A DNA stretch of 64,000 nucleotides from Nostoc piscinale CENA21 (GTDB taxonomy: Bacteria; Cyanobacteriota; Cyanobacteriia; Cyanobacteriales; Nostocaceae). Under the pieces are notes generated by a model. That model had not been told where the DNA came from and ran no database searches. It saw nothing but the letters and a program-made list of their open reading frames with translations. A program made the translations under genes and the position numbers. The DNA is taken from contig NZ_CP012036.1 of assembly GCF_001298445.1 (NCBI RefSeq), positions 5,134,158 through 5,198,157 on the forward strand. Direction: 5' to 3'. Positions 42,587 to 52,757 of this stretch are shown here, one piece after another (the stretch's first letter is position 1; each line of letters begins with the position of its first letter).

Positions 42587-44722
42587 ATCTATTCCAACAA
42601 AAACCTTGGTTTCAACTAGCACAATTTCACGCCTTCGTACACTAATTATTACTTCTTGTACTGGAAAAAAGCTTCATAACCCAACAAATCAGCTAATAAT
42701 AGAAGATTTTAAAGACACAGAGAGATTAAGACAACGCACACAATCACTTTTAGAATTCTCCTGTCCGTCTGGCCATATGTACACAGGGCTGCAACATCTA
42801 CGGCTAATGGAGGGGGTGGATATCCTGAGATCGCGCTTTGGAAGAGCAGTGGTAGATGTAAAAATCATCTCAGCAGCTTATGGACTAATCTCTGAAGACA
42901 AAGTTATTGTCCCTTATACGGTTACTTTCAACTCAATGAAAAATGATGAAATTTCTTCATGGGCAAATTTTATCGGAATACATAAAGATTTCCAGGAAGC
43001 AGTTATTGGATATGATTTAATATTTGTCTTATTAGGAGATAAATACATACGCGCTTTAAACTTACCAATGAAACTAATCCCAAACAGACTTTTATTTTCT
43101 TAGCATCTAATAAAAGTAAGAATCTTGTGGTTTTAGGAGATGCAAATTTTGAATTATTAACGTTTTCTAATGCAGATGCATCACGATTTGGCTGTGCTTT
43201 AGTAGGATTAAAAGGACAATTATTTAAGTTAATTGCTAATGAAATTAGACAAGAACCTAACTTATTGTCAGAGATATATAACAACCCAAAAATATTAGAG
43301 AAACTTTTAAATAATCAGCCCCAACAATTAGAACTTCCTTTAGGGATTTCTGTTGCTACAGCAAAAAAATCAAATATTAAAAATAAAAAACCGAAAAGAG
43401 CAATAGCAGACTTAGATGAATTTTTGAATTTACCAAGAGCAGTTAATACACATTTGAGAATGAAATATTTCATTCCAGAATGGGATGATAAGGTAGATAT
43501 TGGATATAATTTTTTACTAGACGAATCTAGTCTAAATCGAAATGCATATAGAGATGATGTATATGCTCATGAAATATATTCACAGCCTAATTATGACGGG
43601 ATTCTGGTATCGAAAGTAGTTGTTGATAAGATAAAAAATAAAAGAGCAGATATAGAGAAATTAGGAGGTATCCGTAACTTTGTAAGATTCCCAGGTGAAA
43701 TTATGGGAGATTGCGGAGCTTTTGGATATATTAAACTCGAAGCACCTCCTTATAATACTGTAGAAATCTTAGATTATTATGAAAAATTAAAATTCGATTA
43801 CGGAGTAAGTATTGACCATTTAATTGTAGGGCCATTTGCCGAACCTGGAGTTAGAGAGAAGCGATATGATCTGACTTTGCAAAATGCAGAGGAATTTATA
43901 TCCAAACATCAAAAAATTGGATATACTTTTACTCCTATTGGTGTAGCTCAAGGTTGGAACCTAGAAACTTACGCTGATGCAGTAAAAAAACTGGTTGAAA
44001 TGGGATATGACTATATCGCTATAGGGGGAGTTGCCAGAACCCCAACTATAGAAATTCTAGAAATCTTGAAAGAAGTTTATCAACATTTAACACCGAATAC
44101 CAGATTACATTTATTTGGCGTAGGGCGTATTGATGCTCTTCCTTATTTCCGCCATTTGGGAGTAACCAGTTTTGATTCAGCAAGTCCATTACGTAAAGCT
44201 TGGTTTGATGCAGTAGAAAACTATCATACTTTAAGTGGTAAAGCTTATGCTGCTGTGCGTATTCCTTTTGTAGATAAGCAATCGCCACGAATTAAACATT
44301 TGCTATTAGAAGGTTATGAGCGTGAAACTCTTAGACAGCTTGAGCAAGAAGCATTAAAAGCTATTCGGGAATATGATAAAGGCAATATATCGCTAGATGA
44401 ATCTCTTGAGAAATTACTAGCTTACGATGAGTTATTAGAATTACCTCGCGACGGTAAAGTAACCCCAACAGCGAAAGCTAGACGTTTAAGACAACACACT
44501 CAATTATATAGAGAATTATTAGAAGTAAAACCTTGGCAGGAATGTGAGTGTAAAATCTGCAAAGACTATGGAGTAGAAACAGCTATTTTTCGTGGTAATG
44601 ACCGTAACCGCAGACGTGGTTTTCACAATACTTATGTATTTTTTCAGAGGTTTCAAGAATTTTTAAATACTGAAAATCATCTTGAAAGTTCTAATCTTGA
44701 TAGGACTGGAGAATCAATCTAA
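42573..44722 (+). CDS. dpdA: DpdA: DNA transglycosylase (TGT family) with N-terminal DUF6884-like domain, frameshifted
   Basis: Two frames (42573-43103 and 43127-44722) join if one A is added to the A3 at 43071-43073 (then NLPMKTNPKQTFIFLASN). The first 175 residues resemble DUF6884/YaaA-like domains (LIITSCTGKKLHN, IISAAYGLISEDKVIVPY). The rest is a TGT-like barrel: IGDCGAFGYIK-type region (IMGDCGAFGYI), DHLIVGPFAEPGVREKRYD, MGYDYIAIGGVARTPTIE, HLFGVGRID, and a C-terminal zinc site (CECKICKDYG with His in RRRGFHNTYVFF). GFHN-x-Y is typical of DpdA. DpdA exchanges guanine in DNA for preQ0. It is followed by a second TGT-like gene. Confidence 0.82.
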
Positions 44723-44771
44723 TATAGAGTGATGAGCAAATCAGCTTTATAACTCTAAGATAAATGTCAAT

Positions 44772-45599
44772 ATGAATTTTGAACATAAGTTCCTCCCAGT
44801 TTTTTCGGTTGACTGGTTAGGTTTACTCAATAGATTAAAGAATTTAGAAGGAAATTATGGAATTCTTGCACCGATTTCTTCTAATAAAAGTCTGTTGACA
44901 AATATTCGAGATATGGGAAAACTATTTTTTATAGATAGTGGCATTTTTGGGAATCAGGATTGCCCTTGGTATTATGAAATGCATTCTGAGTACCTTGATA
45001 AACGTTGGGTGCGTAAACGGAAATTCGCTTCTGAAGAGAATTTGCGACTTAAAGTCAGAGAGTATCTAGAACACTGCGATCAATTTTTACCTAATTTTGT
45101 TTTTACCCAAGATATTTTTGGAGAGCCATTACTATCACTGTATTTAGCAAGACTAACCTGGCAAGAGTATTGGAAAAAGCCAAGAAACTATACTTTGATT
45201 GGTGTTGTTCAAGTAGGGTATTCAATTTATAATTGGCAACAAAATTTAGTTCCCCAATTAAATTCTTTTCCTCCCCATTATTATTCACCCAAAAGTTTCT
45301 TAGCTTCTTTGATCAGTGCTTACCGGGAGATTGGTTATGATTATATTGCTTTGGGAGGATTATTAAAAGTTGATAAAACCCGAACTACAGGCTTGAAATT
45401 TGGTTTGTCCACACAGGAATTAGATGAACTTCTTGCTTGGAGCCGACCGGAATTTGTTCTAGGGGGACTAGCGTTAACCCGTGCAGAAGTCTTGAAAAAG
45501 CACAATGTCTGGGCAGATTCTACTGGTTGGTTGTGGTGGAATGAGAAATATGACACTAAATTTCGCGATCGCAATGCTTTCCAGGAAGTTTTAATGTAG
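44772..45599 (+). CDS. Second TGT-like barrel protein, DpdA paralogue
   Basis: 275 residues with barrel segments that parallel DpdA: IGYDYIALGGLLKVDKTRTT resembles the DpdA stretch MGYDYIAIGGVARTPT, and PEFVLGGLALTRAEVLKKHN plus WADSTGWLWW corresponds to the GVGRID...SASPLRKAW part. The C-terminal zinc site of DpdA is missing, so it is smaller than a normal TGT. It begins 49 bases after dpdA. It could be a regulatory partner, or a second base-exchange enzyme that works with DpdA in place of the unseen DpdB. I do not recognise a defined family. Confidence 0.6.
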   Translation: MNFEHKFLPVFSVDWLGLLNRLKNLEGNYGILAPISSNKSLLTNIRDMGKLFFIDSGIFGNQDCPWYYEMHSEYLDKRWVRKRKFASEENLRLKVREYLEHCDQFLPNFVFTQDIFGEPLLSLYLARLTWQEYWKKPRNYTLIGVVQVGYSIYNWQQNLVPQLNSFPPHYYSPKSFLASLISAYREIGYDYIALGGLLKVDKTRTTGLKFGLSTQELDELLAWSRPEFVLGGLALTRAEVLKKHNVWADSTGWLWWNEKYDTKFRDRNAFQEVLM

Positions 45600-46010
45600 C
45601 TGCTACTTATTAGTATTACAGTATTTTTACTTATTCCAATGTAAAAAATAAATTGCAGGTGTTGGTTTTTCTTTTCTCAGAGAAGCATAATAAATATATA
45701 CCTATCTGCCTCTGGGTGCCCTACTGGTAAATTTATTGTGATGCGAATTGCTTTCTTACATACCAAGCTGCAAAAAATTAGCAAATTGGAAAATACAAGC
45801 TGACAAGTTAGTCTGGGACTCACCTTTTACCACGGTGCTAGGACACCTAGAGTTATGCTGTTGCTTCAGTCTAGATTATGCTAGGCTTCGCGTTAACGTT
45901 GTCTCTGTCTTAGAGAAGCTATTTTGGAAAAAGCCAATAGCCAGGGGATACAGTCAGCTATATGGGTGCTATGGGAAGGTTAATGCTAACGTACTGAGCA
46001 GACTTGGAGT
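45600..46010. other. Intergenic region before dpdE
   Basis: 411 bases with no convincing gene; an 88-residue open frame at 45748-46014 has poor composition. The region has a GCGTTAACG palindrome (about 45890-45899). It presumably carries the promoter of the dpdE-J operon. Confidence 0.45.
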
Positions 46011-49000
46011 ATGATAACACTTGGTTCGTTGGTACGTTCCCGAAATAACAGCTTGGGCATAGGGAAGGTAATTGATATATCTGATACTCAAGCAACAGTT
46101 GAGTATTTTTGCTCAATAAATCGGCGCATAGAAAGAAATTTACCCTTAAGTTCGCTATCTCAGTGTAAACTGGAGCGCCAAACTCGATGCTATATTTACC
46201 TAGAAAGCCAAGAAGCATGGCTGATCGGCAGAATTTATGAATGGGATGAGGAACTTTACAAGTATCGCGTTGACTTACCTGATAAAAAGACGATCGCAGT
46301 AAGTGAGCAGGAAGTCTATGTGCGTTGTAGTTTACCTCAACCAGACCCGATTGAGACTTTGGCTATGAAAGGTCAAGAAACGCCCTATTTTTACGATAGA
46401 CGTTTCGCTTTTGTTAAGAGCTTAATTTTACAACGTGCTGTTAGTCGGGGAATGACGGGATTAATTTCCGCCAATATTAAGCTTTATCCACATCAAGTTG
46501 AAGTTGTCCGTCGTGTACTTGAAGACCCAATTCAACGCTATCTACTAGCGGATGAAGTTGGACTCGGAAAAACCATCGAAGCTGGCGCGATTCTTCGTCA
46601 ATACCTATTGGATGAACCTTCTGGATATGCGGTAGTGCTAGTTCCGCAATATTTACTGGAACAATGGCAGCAGGAATTAGAAAATAAGTTTTACATCTCC
46701 CACTTTCACAAGCGAGTGGAAGTGCTGGCGGTTGAGGATATTTACAAAATCAACCCAAAAGCGAATATCGGCTTGGTAATTTTAGATGAAGCACAGCACA
46801 TCGCAGCAATGGCGACCTCTAGCGATGCAGCAGTGCGCCAGCGTTTTGATACTTGTAAACATCTTGCCCATAAAAGCGATCGCCTGCTTCTATTATCGGC
46901 TACCCCGGTTCTCAACCACGAGCAAGATTTTCTCGCCATGCTACATCTGCTCGATCCGACAACTTATCAACTTAATGACTTAGCAGGTTTTCGGGAAAGG
47001 GTAGTAAAACGCCAAGAGATTGGTCGAATTCTGCTGTCATTTAAAGAAGGTGCAAACCCCTTCGTCCTGAAAACTAATCTCAAAAATCTCCGTAACCTGT
47101 TTGCTCAAGATGAGTATTTACTGGAATTGGTAGACAATTTAGAAAATAGTTTACAAGCAAAGACTGGCGATACAGTTGAAATGGTCAGGGCAATTCGTAC
47201 CCATATTAGCGATACCTACAGACTTCACAGAAGGATGCTTCGCAATCGTCGTGCTTCTGTAGAAGATGTGATTTTTGACCGTAATATTACACCCAGAGCC
47301 GAATACGATTTAGATGAGCGATCGCCTGACATCCACGAACTAATTGAGGAGTGGCGTGAAGTAGCTCCTGATGACAAACAATATCACCAAATTTTTCTTT
47401 TGTTATTTCGTGCTTCTGGTACTTGGCTGGGTATTTTAAAACAAGTAATTCAAGCACGTTTAAACGGTGTGTCCACTGCGGAAGTCATTCAAGAGTTTGG
47501 CAATGATAGCGTTCGTACTCTGACGGAAACTCCTAAATTTGCTGGGGAAGCAGAGATATTGCAAAGTTTGCTGCGAATTTTAGAACAACCGTCAGAGGAT
47601 GGCGATCGCCTAGAATTACTCAAGACAGTAATTCTCTATCAACTTTGCGAACCTTTAAAACTACAATCCTTGAAATTCAACCTCCCTAAATTGCTTACAG
47701 AGGTTCAACAACGGATCAAAAGACCGATACCCGGAGACAGTCTACCAAAAATTGTTGTATTTACCAGCTTTGTGCAAACTTGCACCGAAATTGTCCGTTA
47801 CTTGAGCGATCGTTTTGGTGAGGGGACTGTTGTCAGTCATCAAGTTGGACAAACTCCCTCTCAAGTAGAGGAGAACTTAAATCGATTTAAAAAAGAACCC
47901 AAATGCTTTATTTTAGTTTGCGATTCTTCCGGCGAAGAAGGCCGTAACTTACAATTTACCAACTACATGATATGTTTTGACCTGCCTTGGTCGCCAAATC
48001 GCCTAGAACAAAGAATTGGTAGGATAGACCGGATTGGCCGTGCATTGAAAGTTGAGTTGACAGTATTTGCTGGCGTAGACTTACCGGATAGTCTCCATGA
48101 TGCTTGGTATCGCTTATTAAAAGAAGGGTTTAATATCTTTGGGCAATCCATTGCTAGTCTCCAGTTTTATGTAGATGAAAAATTACCAGTATTAGCAGAA
48201 ATATTGTTTAAATCTGGTGCAGATGGAATTTTAGAAAGTATCAATGTAATTCAGCAAGAAATTGAGCAGGAACAAGTCAAAATCAGCGAACAAAATGCCC
48301 TAGATGAAATAGATGCTTTGGAGGACAATGCTACCCAATATTTTCAAGCTTTAGACGATTATGATGCCCGTCATCAAGAAATCCAGGAAATAACTGAAAA
48401 TTGGATTTGTCAAGCCTTGAACTTTAAGTTGATCGCTAATCCTAATTTATCGACAATAAAGCGTTATCAACCTACCGGAAATACATTAATTCCAGCCAAT
48501 GATTTGAGCAGCAATTTTGCCGGGGTTTTAGAAAAAATTTGGGACTTTTAACCGTAGGGTAGCAAATCAACAGCCTGATGTGAAACTCTACCGTATTGGT
48601 GAAAAATTTATCGAAGCACTATCATCTTATATCCATTGGGACGACCGAGGTAAAGCTTTTGCGATGTGGCGAGTTGAAGAAACTTGGGACGCGGGCGAAG
48701 GTGAAGAGTGGTATGGTTTCCGATTTAATTACGTTATTGAAACAAATTTAACAAATTACAAAGAAACTACTACAAAATCTAAAATTTTGCAAAGACGTGT
48801 CGATGGGTTATTCCCGCCAATTGTAGAAAGTGTATTTATTGATGCCAGATATGAACCAATGTGTGCTGTTGAAGATGAGACTCTATTAAATATCCTGAAA
48901 CGGTCTTATAAAGGCAAAGGGAGTAAATGCCGAGATTACAACTTAGCTAAAAGTCGTTTATCTATTCTTGATAACTTTATAGATTCGAGCAATTGGCCAG

Positions 49001-49320
49001 AATTTTGCTATCAGGCGCGTAGTAAGTCTTTAGAATTACTCAGCCAACGTCCCGAATTTATTGCATTATGTGAAGATAGCGCCACCCGTGCTGAACAAAA
49101 GTTAGGTAAGAGATTAGACCAATTGCGCCTGCGTCTAAACCGACTTATTAACCAAGAGCATATTTCTAATAAGGTACTGGAGCAAGAACTCAATAACGAA
49201 ACGACATTAAATCAACTAATTATCGAAGGAATTCGTCATCCTAGTATTCGTCTTGATTCTGTTGGCTTTATTATCGTTTCTGGGCGAACTCCAGTGCAAT
49301 CCCAGGAGGATGATTTATGA
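46011..49320 (+). CDS. dpdE: DpdE: SNF2/RapA-like helicase of the dpd restriction set, frameshifted near its C-terminus
   Basis: Two frames (46011-48551 and 48580-49320) join when one A is removed from the A6 at 48532-48537, giving KFGTFNRRVANQQPDVKLY and a total of about 1,100 residues. Walker A is LADEVGLGKTIEAG (about 180-190), Walker B VILDEAQHI (about 258), then the C-terminal helicase lobe with VVFTSFVQTCTEIV and RIGRIDRIGRA. The C-terminal part has IEALSSYIHWDDRGKAFAMW. It is the SNF2-type ATPase of dpd islands, needed for restriction of unmodified DNA. Its stop overlaps the start of dpdF by 4 bases (ATGA). Confidence 0.8.
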
Positions 49321-51851
49321 ATGATTCCTTCTCAGAACTTCGGGAAATTCTCAAAACAGGTAAAATTCCTGAGGATATTAGTAATGTTACAGAACCTTGT
49401 CATTGTCGCTTATTGGATGCGCTGCAAAACTCGCCTGGGTCTGGGGATATTGTTAGCCTAGTGCGTCATGTGTTGCGACGGGAAGATGAAAAACAGGGTG
49501 GAAGTTCTCCAATTTATCTCCAAATACCTCGAAAACCGCCTTTTCTCGATAGCACTATTTGGGAGCAGGCTAGTATAACCGTATGGGGTGAAGATAAAGA
49601 ACACTATCTCATCAGTGCCCGTCCTTGGCAACCGGAATGGCTTGATCTTGCTGACCAATATCCGCCAGATGCACCTTTATTTCAAGAAGAAAACCGACGG
49701 AATTATGAACCAGTTGCGGGCGATCCGTTTTTGCAGCTCGTAGAGTTAGATGCTTATCGTAGTATCGGACAGCGTGAAGCAATTCGTGCAGTTTTGACTG
49801 CTCCTGATAATTCAACTTTAATCCTTAACTTACCTACAGGTGCGGGAAAAAGCCTTTGCGCTCAACTACCTGCATTGCTGAACTCCAGAAACAATAATGG
49901 TGTCAGTGTGGTAGTTGTCCCGACTACTGCGTTGGCTATTGACCAAGAACGGGCATTGAAATCTTTTGTACACCATGCCACAGCGTATTATAGCGATGAT
50001 ACTGTGGAGGGTAAAGAAAGAAGGGAAGGGATACGCGATCGCATTCGCGCTGGAACTCAAAGAATAATTTTTACCTCTCCTGAAAGTTTAATGGATTCCC
50101 TTGCACCTGCTCTGTACGAAGCAGCCAAACTGGGAATTTTACGGTATTTCATTATCGATGAAGCACACATGGTAGAGCAATGGGGTGATGATTTTCGTCC
50201 AGCTTTTCAAGAAATTCCTGGCTTGCGAAAAGATTTATTACGTCTTAGCTCTTTTAATACTTTATTACTAACAGCAACATTAACTGAATCTTGTTTAGAC
50301 ACCCTGGAAACATTATTTGGTCAAGATTTACAAGTTATATCTGCTGTACAATTGCGACCAGAACCTGCTTATTGGTTTAACAAATGTCCCAGTGAAGAAG
50401 TTAGACAACAAAGGCTAATTGAAGCAGTTTATCATCTTCCTCGCCCGTTAATTATTTACGGGACTAAAGTTAAAGATGTCGAGGATTGGAAACGAGAATT
50501 AACCCGCGCCGGATTTAAAAGATGTGATCTGATGACAGGTAAATCTACTACTCAGGAACGGGAGCAATTAATTGAAAAATGGCGGGAAGGAAAGATTGAT
50601 ATAGTTGTTGCTACTTCTGCTTTTGGATTAGGTATAGACCAAGCAGATGTGCGAGCGGTAATTCATGTTTGTATTCCCGAAACTATTGACCGTTTCTATC
50701 AAGAAGTTGGACGAGGAGGACGAGACGGGAAAGCTTCATTATCACTCACATTATATACAAAGGAAGACTTCAGAATTGCTGAAGGGCTAAATGATAAATC
50801 AGCAATAACTATTGAATTGGGTTTGCAACGTTGGCAAACTATGTTTTATAAAAAAGAAACTATAGGTGATGGACGCTTTCGTGTACCAATAGAAACGCCT
50901 CGTTCATTTCAAGACAAAACTATTGATAAAATAAATTACCAAAATAGGGCTTGGAATATACGTACTTTGACGCTGATGAACCAAGCAAATCTAATTGAAA
51001 TTGACTCAGCAGAACCTCCCCAGAGGAAAAACTTTGAATCACAATCAGAAGAAGCTTATCAAGCAGCTTGGGATTTGTACCGCAATTCTCGCATTATTCG
51101 TATCTGTAATCAATTGCACGATAAAAAATTAACTTGGGAAACTGAAGTTGAACCAGTGCGCCAGAAACGCCAAAGCTGGAGTTATAAAAACTTGCAATTG
51201 ATGAAAGAAGCTTTAAACGCTAAACGTTGTATTTCAGAAATATTTGCGGAGGCCTATGGCATTCCCTCCCGTCAAACTCCAGAAACCAGAAATCCGGTTA
51301 TAGTTTCTCGCGCTTGTGGGGGTTGTCCCGTTTGTAGAGAAAATGGCGTTACACCATTTCCAGGAATTATGCCTAGTTCCAGACCTGTATGGCAAAAACC
51401 CAATTTTATTCTCGGTCAAGAAATGCAAAGAGTGATTGCAGATGAAAGAATCTTGCTTATTTTCTATGACTCCCTGGAACAATTGAATAAGTTTCAAAGA
51501 GGTAAAAAATTGTTTAGGTGGTTAATAGAACAGGGAATGAGGAATATTGTAATTTCTCCAGATTATCATTATTTTTTGCAAGAACCTAGTAGAATACATA
51601 ACTCATTTATATTTCTATTTGATAGTTACGAACCTGTACTCATGCCACGTATTCCTACTCTGATTTTTCATCTTCCAGGGATGCCTCTCCCATTAAAATA
51701 TTTATCAAATTACAGTACGTCAACTACAACACGCATTATTTTACTTCCTATAAACACACCAGATCCAAACAGAGAAGACAGACGACTAATTAATGTTTTT
51801 TCTGGCAGATATTTTAAATTTGATGTATTTTGTACGGAGATTAGTATATGA
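49317..51851 (+). CDS. dpdF: DpdF: RecQ-like DEAH helicase of the dpd restriction set
   Basis: 844 residues, frame intact. Q-motif region DAYRSIGQREAIRAVL, Walker A LPTGAGKSLCAQLPA (about 172), DEAH box IIDEAHMVEQWGDDF (about 279), helicase lobe 2 ATSAFGLGIDQADVRAVIHV and QEVGRGGRDGK, typical of RecQ-type helicases. A possible zinc site CGGCPVCRENG lies at about 665. It starts inside the last codons of dpdE and its end overlaps dpdG, consistent with a coupled complex. The family is known from dpd islands and is needed for restriction rather than modification. Confidence 0.85.
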   Translation: MNDSFSELREILKTGKIPEDISNVTEPCHCRLLDALQNSPGSGDIVSLVRHVLRREDEKQGGSSPIYLQIPRKPPFLDSTIWEQASITVWGEDKEHYLISARPWQPEWLDLADQYPPDAPLFQEENRRNYEPVAGDPFLQLVELDAYRSIGQREAIRAVLTAPDNSTLILNLPTGAGKSLCAQLPALLNSRNNNGVSVVVVPTTALAIDQERALKSFVHHATAYYSDDTVEGKERREGIRDRIRAGTQRIIFTSPESLMDSLAPALYEAAKLGILRYFIIDEAHMVEQWGDDFRPAFQEIPGLRKDLLRLSSFNTLLLTATLTESCLDTLETLFGQDLQVISAVQLRPEPAYWFNKCPSEEVRQQRLIEAVYHLPRPLIIYGTKVKDVEDWKRELTRAGFKRCDLMTGKSTTQEREQLIEKWREGKIDIVVATSAFGLGIDQADVRAVIHVCIPETIDRFYQEVGRGGRDGKASLSLTLYTKEDFRIAEGLNDKSAITIELGLQRWQTMFYKKETIGDGRFRVPIETPRSFQDKTIDKINYQNRAWNIRTLTLMNQANLIEIDSAEPPQRKNFESQSEEAYQAAWDLYRNSRIIRICNQLHDKKLTWETEVEPVRQKRQSWSYKNLQLMKEALNAKRCISEIFAEAYGIPSRQTPETRNPVIVSRACGGCPVCRENGVTPFPGIMPSSRPVWQKPNFILGQEMQRVIADERILLIFYDSLEQLNKFQRGKKLFRWLIEQGMRNIVISPDYHYFLQEPSRIHNSFIFLFDSYEPVLMPRIPTLIFHLPGMPLPLKYLSNYSTSTTTRIILLPINTPDPNREDRRLINVFSGRYFKFDVFCTEISI

Positions 51852-52757
51852 GCGTTTTAAAAACAGGTTTAGCTCACCCCAGTAGAATGCGAGGAATATT
51901 TAAATATTTACTCCATGTTAAAGGACAAAGAGAGAATAGAGACGTATTAGAAAGCATATTATCTCCTGATAAATTAGTTGAACATGTGCCAGAAAATAAG
52001 GAGAAATTGAAAGACAAAAAAAATGTCACATCCCATGTTCAATGATGCTCTTAGGGAAAGTATAAAATGTAAACTTTTAATTGAAGAGGATGAAGAAGTT
52101 GCAATTAATCCAAATTTACCACAAGACGCAATAAATCCTCAGCTTGGTGACAGGCTATTACCTGATACTTTCACTTATCTATTTTTTGCATCTGATAACG
52201 AAGATGAAGAAGACTTTGGTCGAGTTTGTGCTTGGTATTTAGCACAGAATATTTATGATGCGCCTGGAACTTGGGAAGAAGTAGAAAATCTGGTTAGCGA
52301 ACAAAAAGTAGGCGATTTTTTGAAAATGTCAAGCAGTCGCCTTTTTGTCCAAATGGATGACTGGATGCGCTACCTGGGTTTTGCATGGGGTCATACTTTA
52401 GGAGGAAAACCTGTAACAGTTCCAGATCCAACTGCTTATTTTAAACGAAATCTCAAGCATTTGTTTAATGGACGACAAGAAATTACAATTCAAGATTTTA
52501 TTAATAGATTAGCAAAACGATGCCCTTTATTTGAAACCGGAAAGTTTCGAGAAGAAGTAGAAAACCAAATTGGCACACGGGAACCTAATTTTCTTTCTAC
52601 AAGTACGGCTTTTGCCTTATTCAGACTTCAAGATGAGGGTGAGATTCAGCTTGAGAGAAAATCTGATGCAGCCTTGATGATTTTACCAAAAGTCAATAAC
52701 CAAGTGGATGATCATGGGCGAATTTCTCACATTATTTGGAAAGGAGAAAAATCATGA
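51848..52757 (+). CDS. dpdG: DpdG: dpd-island protein, frameshifted at an A8 run
   Basis: Two overlapping frames (51848-52045 and 52023-52757) become one if one base is removed from the A8 at 52016-52023 (then KLKDKKMSHPMFNDALRES), giving about 300 residues. Segments include RVCAWYLAQNIYDAPGTWEE, MRYLGFAWGHTLGG and IQDFINRLAKRCPLFETG; no catalytic motif is visible. It matches DpdG in position (between DpdF and the ATPase DpdH) and in size. Start and stop overlap both neighbours by 4 bases, so it is translated with them. Confidence 0.72.

Noticed and set aside
45748..46014. An 88-residue open frame just before dpdE
   Set aside because: Low-quality composition with CCC and repeated basic stretches and no ribosome-binding site; the region reads as leader and promoter of dpdE.
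46011..51851. The two helicases as parts of a DISARM or type I restriction system
   Set aside because: No methyltransferase, PLD nuclease or HsdS-like gene is nearby, and the DpdA gene upstream with DpdG/H/I-like genes downstream points to a dpd set.
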